A DNA stretch of 64,000 nucleotides from Sphaerisporangium viridialbum (GCF_049674955.1 NZ_CP187232.1:4216001-4280000); one strand, 5' to 3'; positions 44,987 through 53,188 are shown, numbered from the stretch's first letter. Numbers and translations: made by a program. Notes: generated from the sequence alone by a model not told the origin.

Positions 44987-45385
44987 ATGGCGTTTTTCCG
45001 TCCCGGTGTGAGCCGGGAGGCGGAGGTCAGGCACCACGCCGACCAGGAGGTCGGGAAGAGCTTCGGCGAGCTGCTGGAGAAGGCCCGCGGGGCGGAGCAC
45101 GAGCTTCGCCGCACGCAGGCCTCCCGGGCCGGCGCCGCGGAGCTGCGGGCGGCGGGGCTGGCCTTCGACCGCGCGCTGACCGACGCCCTGCGGGCGGCGG
45201 AGGCGGCCCAGCGGGCGACCTTCGGCGTCAAGGCGTACGACGACCGCATCAGGCGGCGCAAGGGCGTCGCCACCCCCGACGGTGCCAGGTGGACCGCCGA
45301 GGTCAACAGGCTGCGCACGCTGCGCGAGGAGAACCGGCTTACGGGCATCGCCAGGGTGCCGCGCCCCTTCGCGCCCGCGCGCTGA
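44987..45385 (+). CDS. Hypothetical helical protein, 132 aa
   Basis: Unrecognised protein, entirely soluble and mostly helical with dense Arg/Glu/Ala (EVGKSFGELLEKARGAEHEL, RAAGLAFDRALTDALRAAEA), probably a coiled-coil dimer. ATG 44987 follows AAAGGG at 6 nt. It is divergent from tetR, with the palindrome between them, and convergent with the sigma-factor gene, separated by a strong hairpin. No membrane segment, no cysteine. Confidence 0.7.
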   Translation: MAFFRPGVSREAEVRHHADQEVGKSFGELLEKARGAEHELRRTQASRAGAAELRAAGLAFDRALTDALRAAEAAQRATFGVKAYDDRIRRRKGVATPDGARWTAEVNRLRTLREENRLTGIARVPRPFAPAR

Positions 45386-45407
45386 CCCTCCGCGCCGGGG
45401 AGAGTGA

Positions 45408-45439
45408 AACGGCTTCCGTCCGGGAGGGCGGAAGCCGTT
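45408..45439. terminator. Hairpin between the hypothetical gene and the sigma factor
   Basis: Perfect 11-bp stem AACGGCTTCCG (45408-45418) with CGGAAGCCGTT (45429-45439) and a 10-nt loop, located between two convergent stops; it can serve as a bidirectional terminator. No T-run follows. Confidence 0.75.
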
Positions 45440-45447
45440 CGTGACCC

Positions 45448-46881
45448 TCAGCTGGCCCAGTCGAGCAGCGGGCGGGTGTTGCTCGGGTGCCGCAGCTTGG
45501 AGAGCGACTCCTTCTCCAGCTGGCGGATCCGCTCGCGGGTCAGCCCGAGGTGCTTGCCGATCTCGTCGAGCGTGTGCGGCTTGCCGTCGATCAGCCCGAA
45601 GCGCAGTGCCATGATCTTGGCCTCGCGAGGGGTCAGGTTGCCCAGCACGCCCCGCAGCTCCGCGCCGAGCAGCTGCCGGTCGACGACCTCCGAGGCCTCG
45701 GGGGCGTCGACGTCCTCGATCAGGTCGCCGATGGTCGTCTCGCCGTCCTCGCCGATGGTGGCGTTGAGGCTGATCGGCTGGCGGCTGGTGCGCAGCAGCT
45801 CCTCGATCTGGTCGGGCGTCTTGTCGAGCTCCACCGCGAGCTCCTCGGGGGTGGGCTCGCGGCCGAACCGCTGGTGCATGTCGCGCTCGATGCGCGAGAG
45901 CTTCGACAGCAGCTCCAGCACGTGCACGGGAAGCCGGATCGTACGGGCCGAGTCGGCGAAGCCCCGCTGGATCGCCTGGCGGATCCACCACATGGCGTAC
46001 GTCGAGAACTTGTAGCCCTTGGAGTAGTCGAACTTCTCCACGGCGCGGATCAGCCCGAGGTTGCCCTCCTGGACCACGTCGAGCAGCGCCATGCCGCGGT
46101 CGGTGTACTTCTTCGCCACCGAGACGACCAGCCGGAGGTTGGCCTCCAGCATGTGGTCCTTGGCGCGCCTGCCGTCCTCGGCGATCCACTCGAGGTCGGC
46201 GCGCCGGGAGGCGCTCAGCGTCTCGGTCTCCAGCTTGTGCTCGGCGTACAGGCCGGCCTCGATGCGCTTGGCCAGCTCGACCTCCTCCGCCGCGGTCAGC
46301 AGGGTGCGCCGGCCGATCGACTTCAGGTAGGTGTGCACCGAGTCGCCCATGACCGAGGACTGGTCGTCCAGGTCGAACGTCTCGCTCTGGAGCTCGCTCT
46401 CCTCCGGCTCGTTCCAGCCGTCCCCGTGCTCGGCGGGGGCTTCGTCCTTGGCGGGCGACGCCTGCGGCACGGTGGCGGCGGGAGCCGCCTCGGCCGTCTT
46501 GCGCGTGGTCCGGCGGGCGGTGCGCCGGGGGCGGGTCTCGACGGTCCCCTCGGGGGATTCGGCGGTCTCCGCGGTGGTGATCGTGGTGCTTGTCATTGCG
46601 CTCTTCGCGGTAGTCTTCATCGTGGTGCTCTTACGGGTCTTTCTCGCCGGGCTACCGGTCCCCAAGGGGGGCTCGTTCTCTGCGGCCAGGCTCACGCCGG
46701 CCTCGGTGAGATCGCGCAGGATCGAGCGGCCCTTGGCAGGGCTGATCCGCGCCGTCGAGAACGCCTCGCGAAGCTCCGCGAGGGAAAGGTGACCTTGCGC
46801 TCGCCCTCGGTCGAGGACCTGAGCGAGATTCGTCGGGGTCGCCTCGCGCTCAGTCGAGGTCGCCACGGCAGTTCGGGGCAT
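45448..46881 (-). CDS. RNA polymerase sigma factor, SigA/RpoD-related (group 2)
   Basis: 477-residue sigma-70 protein. Region 1.1-like start (LAQVLDRGRAQGHLSLAELR), a Lys/Thr/Ala-rich spacer at ~70-150, region 1.2 (VHTYLKSIGRRTLLTAAEEV), region 2 (KYTDRGMALLDVVQEGNLGL, FDYSKGYKFSTYAMWWIRQA), region 3, and region 4 (TLDEIGKHLGLTRERIRQLE). The region 4.1 sequence LTPREAKIMALRFGLIDGKP and the RLPVHVLELLSKLSRIERDM helix differ from the housekeeping SigA of actinomycetes, so I read it as a group 2 paralogue; a principal role is not excluded. ATG 46881 follows GGAGGAGGTG. The ribosome binding site lies beside a small CTCCG/CGGAG hairpin (46891-46903). Confidence 0.88.
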   Translation of the reverse strand: MPRTAVATSTEREATPTNLAQVLDRGRAQGHLSLAELREAFSTARISPAKGRSILRDLTEAGVSLAAENEPPLGTGSPARKTRKSTTMKTTAKSAMTSTTITTAETAESPEGTVETRPRRTARRTTRKTAEAAPAATVPQASPAKDEAPAEHGDGWNEPEESELQSETFDLDDQSSVMGDSVHTYLKSIGRRTLLTAAEEVELAKRIEAGLYAEHKLETETLSASRRADLEWIAEDGRRAKDHMLEANLRLVVSVAKKYTDRGMALLDVVQEGNLGLIRAVEKFDYSKGYKFSTYAMWWIRQAIQRGFADSARTIRLPVHVLELLSKLSRIERDMHQRFGREPTPEELAVELDKTPDQIEELLRTSRQPISLNATIGEDGETTIGDLIEDVDAPEASEVVDRQLLGAELRGVLGNLTPREAKIMALRFGLIDGKPHTLDEIGKHLGLTRERIRQLEKESLSKLRHPSNTRPLLDWAS

Positions 46882-47114
46882 GAGCACACCTCCTCCGTCA
46901 CGGAGTCGTCTTTTAGGTCGCTGGGATGGCGCGGCGTCCGGCGATCGGCGCACCAGTATCAATAACGTCAGACGCCGTGGTTTGTTCCCGCCGGGCGCGT
47001 GGCCGTCGCTGATCGCCTCCTGATCGTCGCACTCGTCGTCGCTGGTAGCTCCCCCCTCTGCCCGAGATCGGGGAGTCGACACGGGATCGGGGAAACCGGG
47101 GCCCGGCACGAGGA

Positions 47115-47144
47115 GAGGCGGGCCGCCTCCCGGCGACCCGCCTC
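47115..47144 (-). terminator. Hairpin after the small secreted-protein gene
   Basis: Stem GAGGCGGG (47115-47122) with CCCGCCTC (47137-47144); further inner pairs are possible. It is 19 nt past the stop at 47163. Confidence 0.55.
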
Positions 47145-47162
47145 CTCCACGAGCCCGCGCCG

Positions 47163-47516
47163 TTACTTCGGCTTCTTCTCGGGGGTGATGACCGGGATCG
47201 GGAGCGGCTCGGCGCTCTCCATGCGCTTTTCGGTCCAGAACTCCGCGACCTTCTTCGGGTCGGGGTTGACGTCGTCGTTGGTGACGACGAACTCCTCAGG
47301 CGACCTGGTCGGCTCGGCGTTCTGGGGGACATCGGGGCCGGGGATCTGGCCCGGCGCCTCGCCTGGGCCGTAGGGCGCGGAGCCTTCGCTCTCCTGGCTG
47401 ACCTTGGCGGTCTTGTCGACCCCTCCCGAGGCGGCGGCCGCCGCGACGGAGATACCCCCGGCGAGGACCACGCCCACCACTCCGGCGGAGATCCACATCT
47501 TGCGGGTTGGGTTCAT
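47163..47516 (-). CDS. Membrane-anchored or secreted hypothetical protein
   Basis: 117 residues with an N-terminal signal anchor or signal peptide (MWISAGVVGVVLAGGISVAA AAA-like, residues 8-30), then a Pro/Glu/Gly-rich outside part (APYGPGEAPGQIPGPDVPQN) ending in Lys/Pro (PIPVITPEKKPK). No domain is recognised. ATG 47516 is preferred to TTG 47519 because AGGAAGGA precedes it at 7 nt. The gene sits between the sigma factor and menE, all on the minus strand, but separate hairpins suggest individual transcripts. Confidence 0.7.
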   Translation of the reverse strand: MNPTRKMWISAGVVGVVLAGGISVAAAAASGGVDKTAKVSQESEGSAPYGPGEAPGQIPGPDVPQNAEPTRSPEEFVVTNDDVNPDPKKVAEFWTEKRMESAEPLPIPVITPEKKPK

Positions 47517-47594
47517 CAAGGCGTCCTTCCTAGATCCGGCTGCCTGTAAGACGCGCCGGACGCGACTTCCGGTTCCCTTGACGGGACATTGTGG

Positions 47595-48785
47595 TCAAGA
47601 AGCATCCCTTATGCCAACAAAGCCGGAAATTTCACGGCGTACCGCCACAAGATCGTGCTTGCCGTTCGGCAGCAGCGGGAGCCGGGTCCGCAGCGCCAGC
47701 GCGCGCGGGGCGGCATGGCCCGGCAACCGGCCCTTCACCAGGGCGCGCAGCTCGTCGAGGGCCGGGGGAGCGGCCGGGTCGGCGGCGACGACCACCGCGA
47801 CGACCTCCTCGCCCCACTCCGGATCGGGCCGGCCGACGACCACCGCCTCGCGGACACCGGGATGGCCCGCCAGGATTTCGGCCACCACTCCGGCCACGAC
47901 CTTCTCGCCCCCGGTGTTGATCACATCGTCCGCGCGGCCCAGCACCCGCAGCCGTCCCTCGCCGAGCACGCCGACATCGGAGGTGAGGTACCAGCCGCCG
48001 TCCAGGGCCGCCTCGGTGAGATCGGGACGCAGCCGGTAACCGGAGAACAGCACCGGCCCCGCCAGGCGGACCCGCCCGTCCGCCCCGACCTTCACCTCCA
48101 CCCCGTCCAGCGGGACGCCGTCGTAGACGCACCCGCCGCACGTCTCGCTCATGCCGTACGTCGTGACGACCCGCGCCCCGCGCTCCCTGGCCCCGGCCAG
48201 CAGGCGGGGCGGCGCGGCGGCGCCGCCGAGCAGGATCGTACGGAACCGCGACAGATCGGCGCCGGCGTCGATCATGCGCCTGAGCTGGGTGGGGACCAGC
48301 GACACGTGCTCGGCGCCGCTGCCGGCCACCGCGCCGGGGGAGAAGCGCTCGTGGATCAGCGGCGCGGACCCGCTCAGCAACGCCCGGACCAGCACCTGCA
48401 GGCCCGAGACGTGGGAGGGGGGCAGGCAGCACAGCCAGCGCTCGCCAGGCCGGGCCGAGAGCCGCCGGAGCGAGGCCGACGCCGACGCCCGCAGGGCGGA
48501 GGCCGCCAGCTCCACCCCCTTGGGCGTGCCCGTGGAGCCGCTGGTCGCGATGATCACGGCCGTGTCGCCGGTCGCCGGGACCCCGCCTGGCCGTGGCCGG
48601 GTGCCCTCGGCGGTCACCACGTGGGTCGGGCGCAGCTCCTCCAGCGTCGCCCGCAGGACCGGATCGGGCAGATCGGGCGCGAGGGGAAGCACCGCGGGAC
48701 CGTCGCCGAAAAGCGCCTCGCGAACCATGTCGAACAGGGCGGGACCGGGAGGTAGAACCACCGCGTGCACAGGACGCTCACTCAC
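47595..48785 (-). CDS. menE: o-Succinylbenzoate-CoA ligase
   Basis: ANL-superfamily ligase of 396 residues, shorter than the ~450 residue E. coli protein but usual for actinomycetes. The AMP-binding P-loop is IIATSGSTGTPKGV; others are TYGMSETCGGCVYDGVPLDG, LTSDVGVLGEGRLRVLGRAD (the A7 motif), TGGEKV and the catalytic Lys in LLPNGKHDL. It activates o-succinylbenzoate in menaquinone synthesis. GTG 48785 appears leaderless: TAACCT is 7 nt upstream on this strand. It is divergent from the menB fragment and menD, so the two halves share a regulatory region. Confidence 0.92.
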   Translation of the reverse strand: MSERPVHAVVLPPGPALFDMVREALFGDGPAVLPLAPDLPDPVLRATLEELRPTHVVTAEGTRPRPGGVPATGDTAVIIATSGSTGTPKGVELAASALRASASASLRRLSARPGERWLCCLPPSHVSGLQVLVRALLSGSAPLIHERFSPGAVAGSGAEHVSLVPTQLRRMIDAGADLSRFRTILLGGAAAPPRLLAGARERGARVVTTYGMSETCGGCVYDGVPLDGVEVKVGADGRVRLAGPVLFSGYRLRPDLTEAALDGGWYLTSDVGVLGEGRLRVLGRADDVINTGGEKVVAGVVAEILAGHPGVREAVVVGRPDPEWGEEVVAVVVAADPAAPPALDELRALVKGRLPGHAAPRALALRTRLPLLPNGKHDLVAVRREISGFVGIRDAS

Positions 48786-48866
48786 GGTCGTAAGGTTAGT
48801 CCCGTCGACAGGCGCCCCCGGCCTGTGGCCTCGACCGGGCGACGCGCAGGTGAGTGAGGAGTGAGT

Positions 48867-49064
48867 GTGACCGTGAGCACTCTCGACTGGAAGCGGTCGG
48901 GTGACTACGAGACCGCCGACGGCATGGTGAAGATCACGATCAACCGCCCCGGGCGGCGCGGCGGCTCCCGCCCCACCACGCATTCGCGCGACGCCCGTGA
49001 CAGTGCTCTCACGGGCGAGGCCTTCGAAGAGCTGCGCCTCCCCGGCCTCTCCCGCCGCCCCTAG
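48867..49064 (+). pseudogene. Truncated menB-like (naphthoate synthase) remnant
   Basis: A 65-codon frame between menE and menD. Its N-terminal part, RSGDYETADGMVKITINRPG, matches the opening of MenB/crotonase proteins (YE...DG-x-(V/A)-K-I-T-I-N-R-P), and RRGGSRPTT fits the next piece (usually RRNAFRPQT). The rest, DARDSALTGEAFEELRLPGL, looks like fragments of the RAR-D...LTGEG-x-AF block after deletion. All active-site parts are gone. GAGGAG precedes GTG 48867, so the fragment may still be translated. Functional MenB must be coded elsewhere. Confidence 0.55.
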
Positions 49065-49111
49065 ATGAAGCCTCTTCACGTTCAGACCAGCGCGCGCGCC
49101 CGGGAGGGCAG

Positions 49112-50764
49112 GTGAACCCCGCCACCGCGCTCTCCGGCGTGCTCGTGGACGAGCTGGTGCGCTGCGGCCTCACCGACGTGGTGCTGGCCCCCGGCTCGCG
49201 CTCGGCCCCGCTGGCCATCGCCGTCCACGGCGACTCGCGGCTCCGCCTGCACGTGCGGGTCGACGAGCGCTCGGCGTCCTTCCTCGCGCTCGGCCTCGCA
49301 CGCAGGTCCGAGCGCCCGGTCGCGCTGGTGTGCACCTCCGGCACCGCCGCCGCCAACTTCCACCCCGCGGTGATCGAGGCCCACGAGTCCGGCGTGCCGC
49401 TGCTGGTCCTGACCGCCGACCGGCCGCCCGAGCTGCGCGCCACAGGGGCCAGCCAGACCATCGACCAGATCAAGCTGTACGGCTCGTCGGTCCGCTGGTT
49501 CGCCGAGGTCGGCACGCCCGAGGAGCGTCCCGGCCAGGTCGCCTACTGGCGCTCGCTCGCCGCCCGCGCCTACCAGCGTGCCCTCGGCCCCGGCGACCCC
49601 GGCCCCGTCCACCTCAACCTCGCCTTCCGCGAGCCGCTCATCCCCGACGGCGACACCTCCTGGTGCGAGTCCCTCGACGGGGACGCCGGCGGCCCCTGGG
49701 TGCGGGCCCGGGTGGCCCCGCCCTCGGCCGGCCTGCACGTCGCCCCCACCCGGCGCGGTGTGCTGGTCGTCGGCGACGGCGCGGTCAACGTGCGGCGGTA
49801 CGTCGCCGCCGCCGGCATGGCGGGCTGGCCGGTTCTCTCCGAGCCCACCGGCGGCGCCAGGTACGGCGACCACGCCGTCTCGGCGTACCACTTCCTGCTC
49901 GGCACCCCCGAGTTCGCCGACGCCCACCGCCCCGACGTCGTGGTCACCCTGGGCCGTCCGAGCCTCTCCCGGCCGCTGCTGTCGTGGCTCAAGCGGGCCG
50001 GCGAGCACATCGTCGTCACCCCCGACCTGTCCCGCTGGCCCGACCCCACCCGGTCGGCCACCCAGGTCGCCGAGGCCGTCGAGATCGCCGTCGCGGCCGG
50101 GGACGACACCTGGCTGCGGTCCTGGCGCGCGGCCGACTCCGCGGCGCGCGAGGCCGTCGACGCCGTCCTGGACGACTCGGGCATGAGCGAGCCGCGCCTG
50201 GCCAGGGACCTCACCGAGGTCCTGCCCAACAACACCCTGTTGTTCTGCGGCTCCTCCATGCCCATCAGGGACCTCGACCAGGCCATGCGGCCACGGCGCG
50301 GCCTGCGCCTGCTCGCCAACCGGGGCGCCTCCGGCATCGACGGACTGGTGTCCACCGCCATCGGCGCCGCGCTCGCCCACAACGGCCCCTCCTACGCCCT
50401 GCTCGGCGACCTGACCCTGCTGCACGACCAGAACGGGCTCATACTCGGCCCGCGCGAGCCCAGGCCCGACCTGTGCCTGGTCGTGGTCAACAACGACGGC
50501 GGCGGCATCTTCTCCCTGCTCCCGCAGGCCGGGCTGCCCGAGTCCTTCGAGCGGGTCTTCGGCACCCCGCACGGGGTGGACCTTTCGTACGTCGCCGCCG
50601 CCACCGGCACTCCGCACACCCTGCTGTCCTCGATCGACGACCTGCCCAAGGCGATCAGGGGCGAGGGCGTGCGCATCGTGGAGGCCCGCACCGACCGCGA
50701 GGAGAACGCCCGCGTGCACGTGGCCATGCGTGAAGCAGCCCAGGAAGCGGTCCGCTCTCTCTAG
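49112..50764 (+). CDS. menD: SEPHCHC synthase (menaquinone)
   Basis: Thiamine-diphosphate enzyme of 550 residues joining isochorismate with 2-oxoglutarate. The N-terminal PP-family half has TDVVLAPGSRSAPLAIAVHG, DERSASFLALGLARRSERPV and CTSGTAAANFHPAVIEAHES; the C-terminal ThDP motif runs from LGDLTLLHDQNGL to VVNNDGGGIFSLLPQ (G-D-x-N-N type). The catalytic Glu of the PYR domain lies in VDERSASF. GTG 49112 follows GGGAGGG. It pairs with menE (divergent) and with isochorismate synthase at 56-57 kb. Confidence 0.96.
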   Translation: MNPATALSGVLVDELVRCGLTDVVLAPGSRSAPLAIAVHGDSRLRLHVRVDERSASFLALGLARRSERPVALVCTSGTAAANFHPAVIEAHESGVPLLVLTADRPPELRATGASQTIDQIKLYGSSVRWFAEVGTPEERPGQVAYWRSLAARAYQRALGPGDPGPVHLNLAFREPLIPDGDTSWCESLDGDAGGPWVRARVAPPSAGLHVAPTRRGVLVVGDGAVNVRRYVAAAGMAGWPVLSEPTGGARYGDHAVSAYHFLLGTPEFADAHRPDVVVTLGRPSLSRPLLSWLKRAGEHIVVTPDLSRWPDPTRSATQVAEAVEIAVAAGDDTWLRSWRAADSAAREAVDAVLDDSGMSEPRLARDLTEVLPNNTLLFCGSSMPIRDLDQAMRPRRGLRLLANRGASGIDGLVSTAIGAALAHNGPSYALLGDLTLLHDQNGLILGPREPRPDLCLVVVNNDGGGIFSLLPQAGLPESFERVFGTPHGVDLSYVAAATGTPHTLLSSIDDLPKAIRGEGVRIVEARTDREENARVHVAMREAAQEAVRSL

Positions 50765-50817
50765 AGGCATCCCGGCTTGCGTAAAACGAAGCCCACGCCA
50801 CGACATAGGGTGTGGCC

Positions 50818-51477
50818 ATGCATGTCGAGGAATGGCTCCAGGCGATCCCCCCTGTCTGGATCTGCGTGATCGTGGGCGTGGTCATCGGCCTGGAGAGCCT
50901 CGGAATCCCGCTTCCGGGTGAGGTCGTCCTTGTCAGCGCCGCGCTGCTGTCGGCACAGCACGTGGTGAGCCCGCTGTGGGTGGGGGTCTGCGCGAGCGCG
51001 GGCGCCATCGTCGGCGACTCGATCGGCTACCTCATCGGCCGCAAGGGCGGGCAGCCGATGTTCGACCGCCTCGGCAGGCGCTTCCCCAAGCACTTCGGCC
51101 CCGCCCACATCGCCAAGGCCAAGAACGTCTTCGACCGGTGGGGCATGTGGGCCGTCTTCTTCGGCCGGTTCATCGCCCTGCTGCGCATCCTCGCCGGGCC
51201 GCTGGCCGGCGCCCTGCACATGCCGTACTGGCGGTTCCTGGTCGCCAACGTGCTCGGCGGCATCGCCTGGGCGGGCGGCACCACCGCCGTGATCTACTAC
51301 CTCGGCATCGTGGCGGACAAGTGGCTCAAGGGGTTCTCCTGGGTGGGCCTCGCCGCCGCGGTGCTGTTCGGCATCGGCACCACGCTGTGGATCAAGCGCC
51401 GCGCCTCGAAGATCGAGGAGCCCGAGACCGGTGAGGCGGCGGGTCAGCGCTCGATGAGCGTGACCTCCAGCGAGTAG
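50818..51477 (+). CDS. DedA family membrane protein
   Basis: 219-residue SNARE-associated/DedA protein, with LESLGIPLPGEVVLVSAALL and GDSIGYLIGRKGGQPMFDRL, the F-x3-R-x3-G motif FFGRFIALLRILAGPLAGAL with its essential Arg, and VLGGIAWAGG. DedA proteins are undecaprenyl-phosphate or phospholipid translocases and support envelope homeostasis. A -10 box TAGGGT (50806-50811) is 7 nt before ATG 50818, so it is probably leaderless. The last 34 bp overlap the convergent GntR gene. Confidence 0.92.
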   Translation: MHVEEWLQAIPPVWICVIVGVVIGLESLGIPLPGEVVLVSAALLSAQHVVSPLWVGVCASAGAIVGDSIGYLIGRKGGQPMFDRLGRRFPKHFGPAHIAKAKNVFDRWGMWAVFFGRFIALLRILAGPLAGALHMPYWRFLVANVLGGIAWAGGTTAVIYYLGIVADKWLKGFSWVGLAAAVLFGIGTTLWIKRRASKIEEPETGEAAGQRSMSVTSSE

Positions 51478-52184
51478 TGCGAGGCCCGGTAGACATGGGA
51501 GCCGTGCTCCACGGCCCTGCCCTGGTCGTCGTAGGTCGTGCGCACCATCGTGAGCAGCGGCGCGCCCCTGCGCTCGTCCAGCAGCCGCGCCTCGGCCGGG
51601 GTGGCCGACCTCGCGCCGATGCGCTGGTTCGCCACGCGCATCCGCACCCCGGCGGCCCTCAGCAGCTCATACAGGCCGCGCTCCGCGAGGGACTCCGGCG
51701 TCAGCGCCCCGAGCCCGGCCGGCAGCCAGTTGTGCAGGAGGGCCAGGGGCTCGCCGGCGGCGTAGCGCACCCGCTCGACGTGCAGCACCTCCGTGCCCGC
51801 CGCGACGCCGAGCACCGCGGCGATCTCCTCGTCGGCGCTCACGGGCCGCAGGGACAGCACCCGGGTGGTGGGCTCCTGGCCCGCGCGGCGCAGGTCGTCG
51901 TACAGGCTGGTCAGCTCGACCGAGCGCTTGACCTGGCCGTGCACCACCTGGGTGCCGACGCCGCGCTTGCGCACCAGCAGGCCCTTGTCCACGAGGTACT
52001 GGATGGCCTGGCGGATCGTGGGGCGCGACAGCCCGAGCCGGTCGGCGAGCAGGATCTCGTTGTCGAGCCTGGCGCCGGGCGCGAGGTCGCCCCTGCGGAT
52101 CGCCTCGGAGATCTGCTCGGCCACCTGGAAGTAGAGGGGCACGGGGCTGGAGCGATCGAGGTCGATGTCGAGTCGAGTGCCCAA
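51444..52184 (-). CDS. GntR/HutC-type transcriptional regulator with UTRA domain
   Basis: 246 residues. The wHTH at ~15-75 (PLYFQVAEQISEAIRRGDLA, RLGLSRPTIRQAIQYLVDKG, LLVRKRGVGTQVV) is followed by the UTRA effector domain (VLHVERVRYAAGEPLALLHN, LYELLRAAGVRMRVANQRIG, LLTMVRTTYDDQGRAVEHGS). Such regulators sense sugars or amino-sugar phosphates; the sugar ABC importer 1.2 kb away is a possible target. TTG 52184 is used with GGGAGAAGG just upstream. Its promoter contains a palindrome between the -35 and -10 boxes, consistent with autorepression. It overlaps dedA by 34 bp. Confidence 0.9.
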   Translation of the reverse strand: MGTRLDIDLDRSSPVPLYFQVAEQISEAIRRGDLAPGARLDNEILLADRLGLSRPTIRQAIQYLVDKGLLVRKRGVGTQVVHGQVKRSVELTSLYDDLRRAGQEPTTRVLSLRPVSADEEIAAVLGVAAGTEVLHVERVRYAAGEPLALLHNWLPAGLGALTPESLAERGLYELLRAAGVRMRVANQRIGARSATPAEARLLDERRGAPLLTMVRTTYDDQGRAVEHGSHVYRASHYSLEVTLIER

Positions 52185-52221
52185 TGCCTTCTCCCGGCTC
52201 GGTTCTGATCGCTAAGCGTCC

Positions 52222-52251
52222 AGGGTAGCGGACATTAATATGTCCGTACAA
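52222..52251 (-). promoter_or_regulatory. Autoregulated promoter of the gntR gene
   Basis: Read on the minus strand: TTGTAC (52251-52246), 18-nt spacer, TACCCT (52227-52222). The spacer holds CGGACAT-TAAT-ATGTCCG (52229-52246), an inverted repeat with perfect 7-bp arms. An operator between the boxes blocks polymerase when occupied. Confidence 0.8.
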
Positions 52252-52301
52252 AGAGCACGGCCACCTCGGGTCCTCGCGGCGGAGGCGCGCCGCCCGCCAG
52301 A

Positions 52302-52314
52302 TGAAACGGTTTCA
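52302..52314. promoter_or_regulatory. TGAAAC-G-GTTTCA palindrome
   Basis: Thirteen-base inverted repeat with a single central G, about 65 nt before the coiled-coil gene and 117 nt before gntR. Its layout recalls LacI-family operators (odd-centred GAAAC/GTTTC), but no LacI gene is in the window. Confidence 0.5.
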
Positions 52315-52381
52315 CGTATCGTGTTGAAGGTAGCACTCAGCGTTACCGGGGGCAGTATTCTTCCTCCAGGAGGTAATGGTG

Positions 52382-53140
52382 ATGCCAACAACTGACGTTG
52401 AAGGACGTATGACCGAGCTCGAGAACAAGCTCGGCGTGCTGCGGGACCAGACCATCGCGGCGACCTACGTGGCCGGCGAAGCAAAGAAGGAGTCCGAGAC
52501 GGGGAAGCGGTTTTACCAGTACGCGCTCGATGACCTCAAGAGCATCCGCGCGCAGCAGGACGTGCACACGACGATCCTGAGCGACCATTCCCGACTCCTG
52601 GGTGGTCTCACGACGAAGCTGGATGGTCTGGAGTCGAAGTTCGGGAGTCTGGCCGTCACGGTCGAGGGGCAGACGGCGAAGCTGGATGGTTTGGAGTCGA
52701 AGTTCGGGGATCTGGAGACGAAGGTCGAGGGGCAGTCGGCGAAGCTGGATGGTTTGGAGTCGAAGTTCGGGGATCTGGAGACGAAGGTCGAGAGTCTCGC
52801 GGTCACGGTCGAGGGGCAGACGGCGAAGCTGGATGGTCTGGAGACGAAGTTCGGGAGTCTGGCGGTCACGGTCGAGGGTCTGGAGACGAAGTTCGGGGAT
52901 CTGGCGGTCACGGTCGAGGGTCTGGAGACGAAGTTCGGGAGTCTGGCGGTCACGGTCGAAGGTCTGGAGACGAAGGTCGAGAGTCTCGCGGTCACCGTCG
53001 AAGGGCACACGGCCACGCTGGAGCAGCATACGAGGATACTGGGCGAGCACTCTAAGAAGTTCGACGAGCACACCGGCATCCTGAACGGCCACACGGTCGC
53101 GTTGGACGAGATCCTGCGGATCGTGCGCAAGCTGAACTAG
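52382..53140 (+). CDS. Repeat-built coiled-coil protein
   Basis: 252-residue protein, nearly all heptad coiled coil. Residues ~75-205 are built from 14-residue modules of the types LDGLESKFGSLAVT, VEGLETKFGDLAVT and VEGQTAKLDGLESK, reused about ten times with few changes, and the DNA repeats with them (42- and 63-bp units). The ends are non-repetitive: TELENKLGVLRDQTIAATYV at the start, HTRILGEHSKKFDEHTGILN and VALDEILRIVRKLN at the finish. ATG 52382 is set by AGGAGG at 8 nt. No membrane segment or signal peptide. A rod-like scaffold or tail-fibre-like structural role is plausible, not shown. An intrinsic terminator follows. Confidence 0.8.
   Translation: MPTTDVEGRMTELENKLGVLRDQTIAATYVAGEAKKESETGKRFYQYALDDLKSIRAQQDVHTTILSDHSRLLGGLTTKLDGLESKFGSLAVTVEGQTAKLDGLESKFGDLETKVEGQSAKLDGLESKFGDLETKVESLAVTVEGQTAKLDGLETKFGSLAVTVEGLETKFGDLAVTVEGLETKFGSLAVTVEGLETKVESLAVTVEGHTATLEQHTRILGEHSKKFDEHTGILNGHTVALDEILRIVRKLN
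52612..53010 (+). repeat. In-frame tandem repeats of the coiled-coil gene
   Basis: Alternating modules around the words GAGACGAAGTTCGGG (or GAGTCGAAGTTCGGG), CTGGCGGTCACGGTCGA and AAGCTGGATGGT are repeated many times between these positions, with 90% or more identity between copies; codon use in the copies is lower in GC than in neighbouring genes, as if the array expanded from one ancestral unit. Confidence 0.85.
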
Positions 53141-53157
53141 TCCCTGACGTCCCCCCG

Positions 53158-53188
53158 AGCCCGGTGAGCGATCTCTTGCCGGGCTTTT
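53158..53188 (+). terminator. Intrinsic terminator after the coiled-coil gene
   Basis: Stem AGCCCGG (53158-53164) with CCGGGCT (53179-53185) and four T in a row (53185-53188). Confidence 0.85.

Noticed and set aside
52612..53010. Possible CRISPR or integron repeat
   Set aside because: The repeats are in-frame heptad modules of a protein; no variable spacers.
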